From the NCBI RefSeq assembly GCF_007859295.1, contig NZ_VOHB01000003.1:62001-126000 (forward strand): 64,000 nt of DNA. The letters run 5' to 3'. Origin of the DNA: Planococcus sp. CPCC 101016 (GTDB taxonomy: Bacteria; Bacillota; Bacilli; Bacillales_A; Planococcaceae). Both the position numbers and the translations under genes were made by a program. How positions within the stretch are numbered: the stretch's first letter is position 1; each line of letters starts with the position of its first letter. Positions 63,007-64,000 of this stretch are shown here, piece after piece. Under the pieces are notes generated by a model that searched no databases, had not been told where the DNA came from, and saw only the letters and a list, made by a program, of their open reading frames with translations.

Positions 63007-63254
63007 CTTTTTTTGTCGTAACAGCAATGCTCGCTATTCTGTTCTAGCATCACTTCCAAAGGTATTGTTCTAAAACTCAAGAGCAAAATAGTTTTAAAAA
63101 AGAGCTTCGCCTATCTAGTTAAAATGACATAACCGTAGTAATCTATAAGTAGCAGATGCTTTAGCTTTTACAATGCTTAAACTAACAGCAAGCAATATTT
63201 ATCTGATGTATATAGAAAATATTCAGGATTCACTAAACACAAGGAGTGATACTA

Positions 63255-64000
63255 GTGAACCCCAGTCCAAAGTCCATTTTTCTACTTTTAGCTGCAGCCG
63301 TTCTTTTGCTTACTGGATGCACCATCGACAATGTTACAGTCGCTGAAGAACAGCCCCTTGCCCTCTACGAAGATCGAAAACTTCCTGTTGCTACATCTCC
63401 TTTGGAATTGACCATGACCCATTCAGCGTCAGTGTCTGCTGTTGGAGACATTTTGATCCATGATCGTGTATATAGAGATGCGCAAGTTTCAACTGGCTAC
63501 GATTTTGATCCCATGTTAAAAAACGTAATGCCATTTTTGGAAAGTGCAGATATCACTATCGCTAATTCCGAAAGCCTAATTGGCGGAAGCGAAATCGGCC
63601 TCTCTTCCTATCCAAACTTCAACAGCCCTTATGAAGTAGGCGATGCGCTGAAAAATGCGGGTGTAGATGTGGTGTCATTAGCAAATAATCATACGTTGGA
63701 CCGAGGCCTGATAGCCGTAGAAAATGCCATACGCTACTGGAACCGGATAGAAATGGTCCATACCGGCTCTTATTTATCTGCCGAAGATCGTGCAGAAGTA
63801 ACTTTAATGACCCGGAATGGGATCACCTTTTCTTTTTTGTCCTATACGTACGGAACAAACGGTATACAAACACCGGCCGGAAAAGACTACTTGGTTAACC
63901 GCATCGATCCTTTACTTATTCAGCAGGATTTAAAGCGTGCCAAAGAATTATCCGACGTGGTCGTATTGAGCCTCCATTTCGGAGAAGAATACAAAAAGAT
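63255..64000 (+). CDS. CapA family (PGA_cap domain) lipoprotein, 3' end outside the window
   Basis: Secreted lipoprotein of the CapA/PgsA metallophosphatase-like superfamily; 248 codons visible and open to the right edge. The GTG at 63255 follows AAGGAG. Signal peptide with lipobox LLLTGC (Cys at ~22), then VSAVGDILIHDRVYRDAQ (metal Asp and His), TIANSESLIGG, VVSLANNHTLDRG (N-N-H metal motif) and VVLSLHFGEEYKK (His). The set matches CapA proteins linked to poly-gamma-glutamate or general surface functions; no pgsB/C genes are visible, so the role is open. Confidence 0.88.
   Translation, partial: MNPSPKSIFLLLAAAVLLLTGCTIDNVTVAEEQPLALYEDRKLPVATSPLELTMTHSASVSAVGDILIHDRVYRDAQVSTGYDFDPMLKNVMPFLESADITIANSESLIGGSEIGLSSYPNFNSPYEVGDALKNAGVDVVSLANNHTLDRGLIAVENAIRYWNRIEMVHTGSYLSAEDRAEVTLMTRNGITFSFLSYTYGTNGIQTPAGKDYLVNRIDPLLIQQDLKRAKELSDVVVLSLHFGEEYKK

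Overview
The window looks like a chromosomal segment of a low-GC Gram-positive bacterium, most plausibly a Planococcaceae member (Planococcus/Planomicrobium type). Ribosome binding sites are strong Bacillus-type (AAGGAGG), many genes have Bacillus-like counterparts (xylAB/xylR, YesL, YfhO, YflT, KdgR-type LacI), CcpA cre-like sites occur, and intergenic repeats resemble those common in Planococcaceae. The genus is inference; no rRNA or marker gene is present.

Layout. 1-5.3 kb: DUF4397 surface protein (cut), RNase H-like protein, potassium-channel RCK subunit, PhzF protein, two oxidoreductases. 5.3-15.5 kb: a xylose/xylo-oligosaccharide regulon (xylB, xylA, YesL-like protein, MalFG-type permeases and binding lipoprotein, xylR, GH43 beta-xylosidase), with three promoters that each carry a XylR-type operator and a cre-like site. 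15.5-26.8 kb: AbrB-type membrane protein, S9 peptidase, adenine deaminase, then sulfur genes (sulfurtransferase, cysteine synthase, sulfonate-type ABC transporter) interrupted by a 443-bp MITE whose flanks are two copies of one 29-nt terminator hairpin. 26.8-33.9 kb: MFS transporter, IS30 remnant, stress protein, ECF sigma/anti-sigma pair, serine-recombinase remnant, small hypothetical genes. 33.9-44.4 kb: the selenium locus. 44.4-53.2 kb: a LacI-controlled operon for a sugar acid or related compound (TRAP transporter, HxlA/HxlB, Gnd, RpiA, PfkB kinase, cupin). 53.3-64 kb: DinB protein, YfhO, Na+/H+ antiporter, ZIP-like membrane protein, a sulfolipid pair (SqdB-like and SqdX-like) with GtrA, and a CapA-type lipoprotein (cut).

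The selenium locus is the centre of interest. selA and selB (minus strand) face tRNA-Sec, a glycosyltransferase resembling selenosugar synthase SenB, selD, a phosphonate-type ABC transporter and a NodB-type deacetylase (plus strand). SelD is itself a selenoprotein: it has an in-frame UGA at the catalytic Cys position, so its full reading frame starts 126 bases before the first open-frame start. The deacetylase appears to have the same property: the only ATG with a good RBS is followed after five codons by an in-frame UGA, and a 7-bp hairpin with a UGUA loop lies 22 nt beyond it, which fits the published bacterial SECIS layout. Selenophosphate synthetase, sugar-transferase and deacetylase together suggest a selenosugar-type metabolite whose steps parallel bacillithiol synthesis (sugar transfer, then deacetylation). 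That pathway is a hypothesis.
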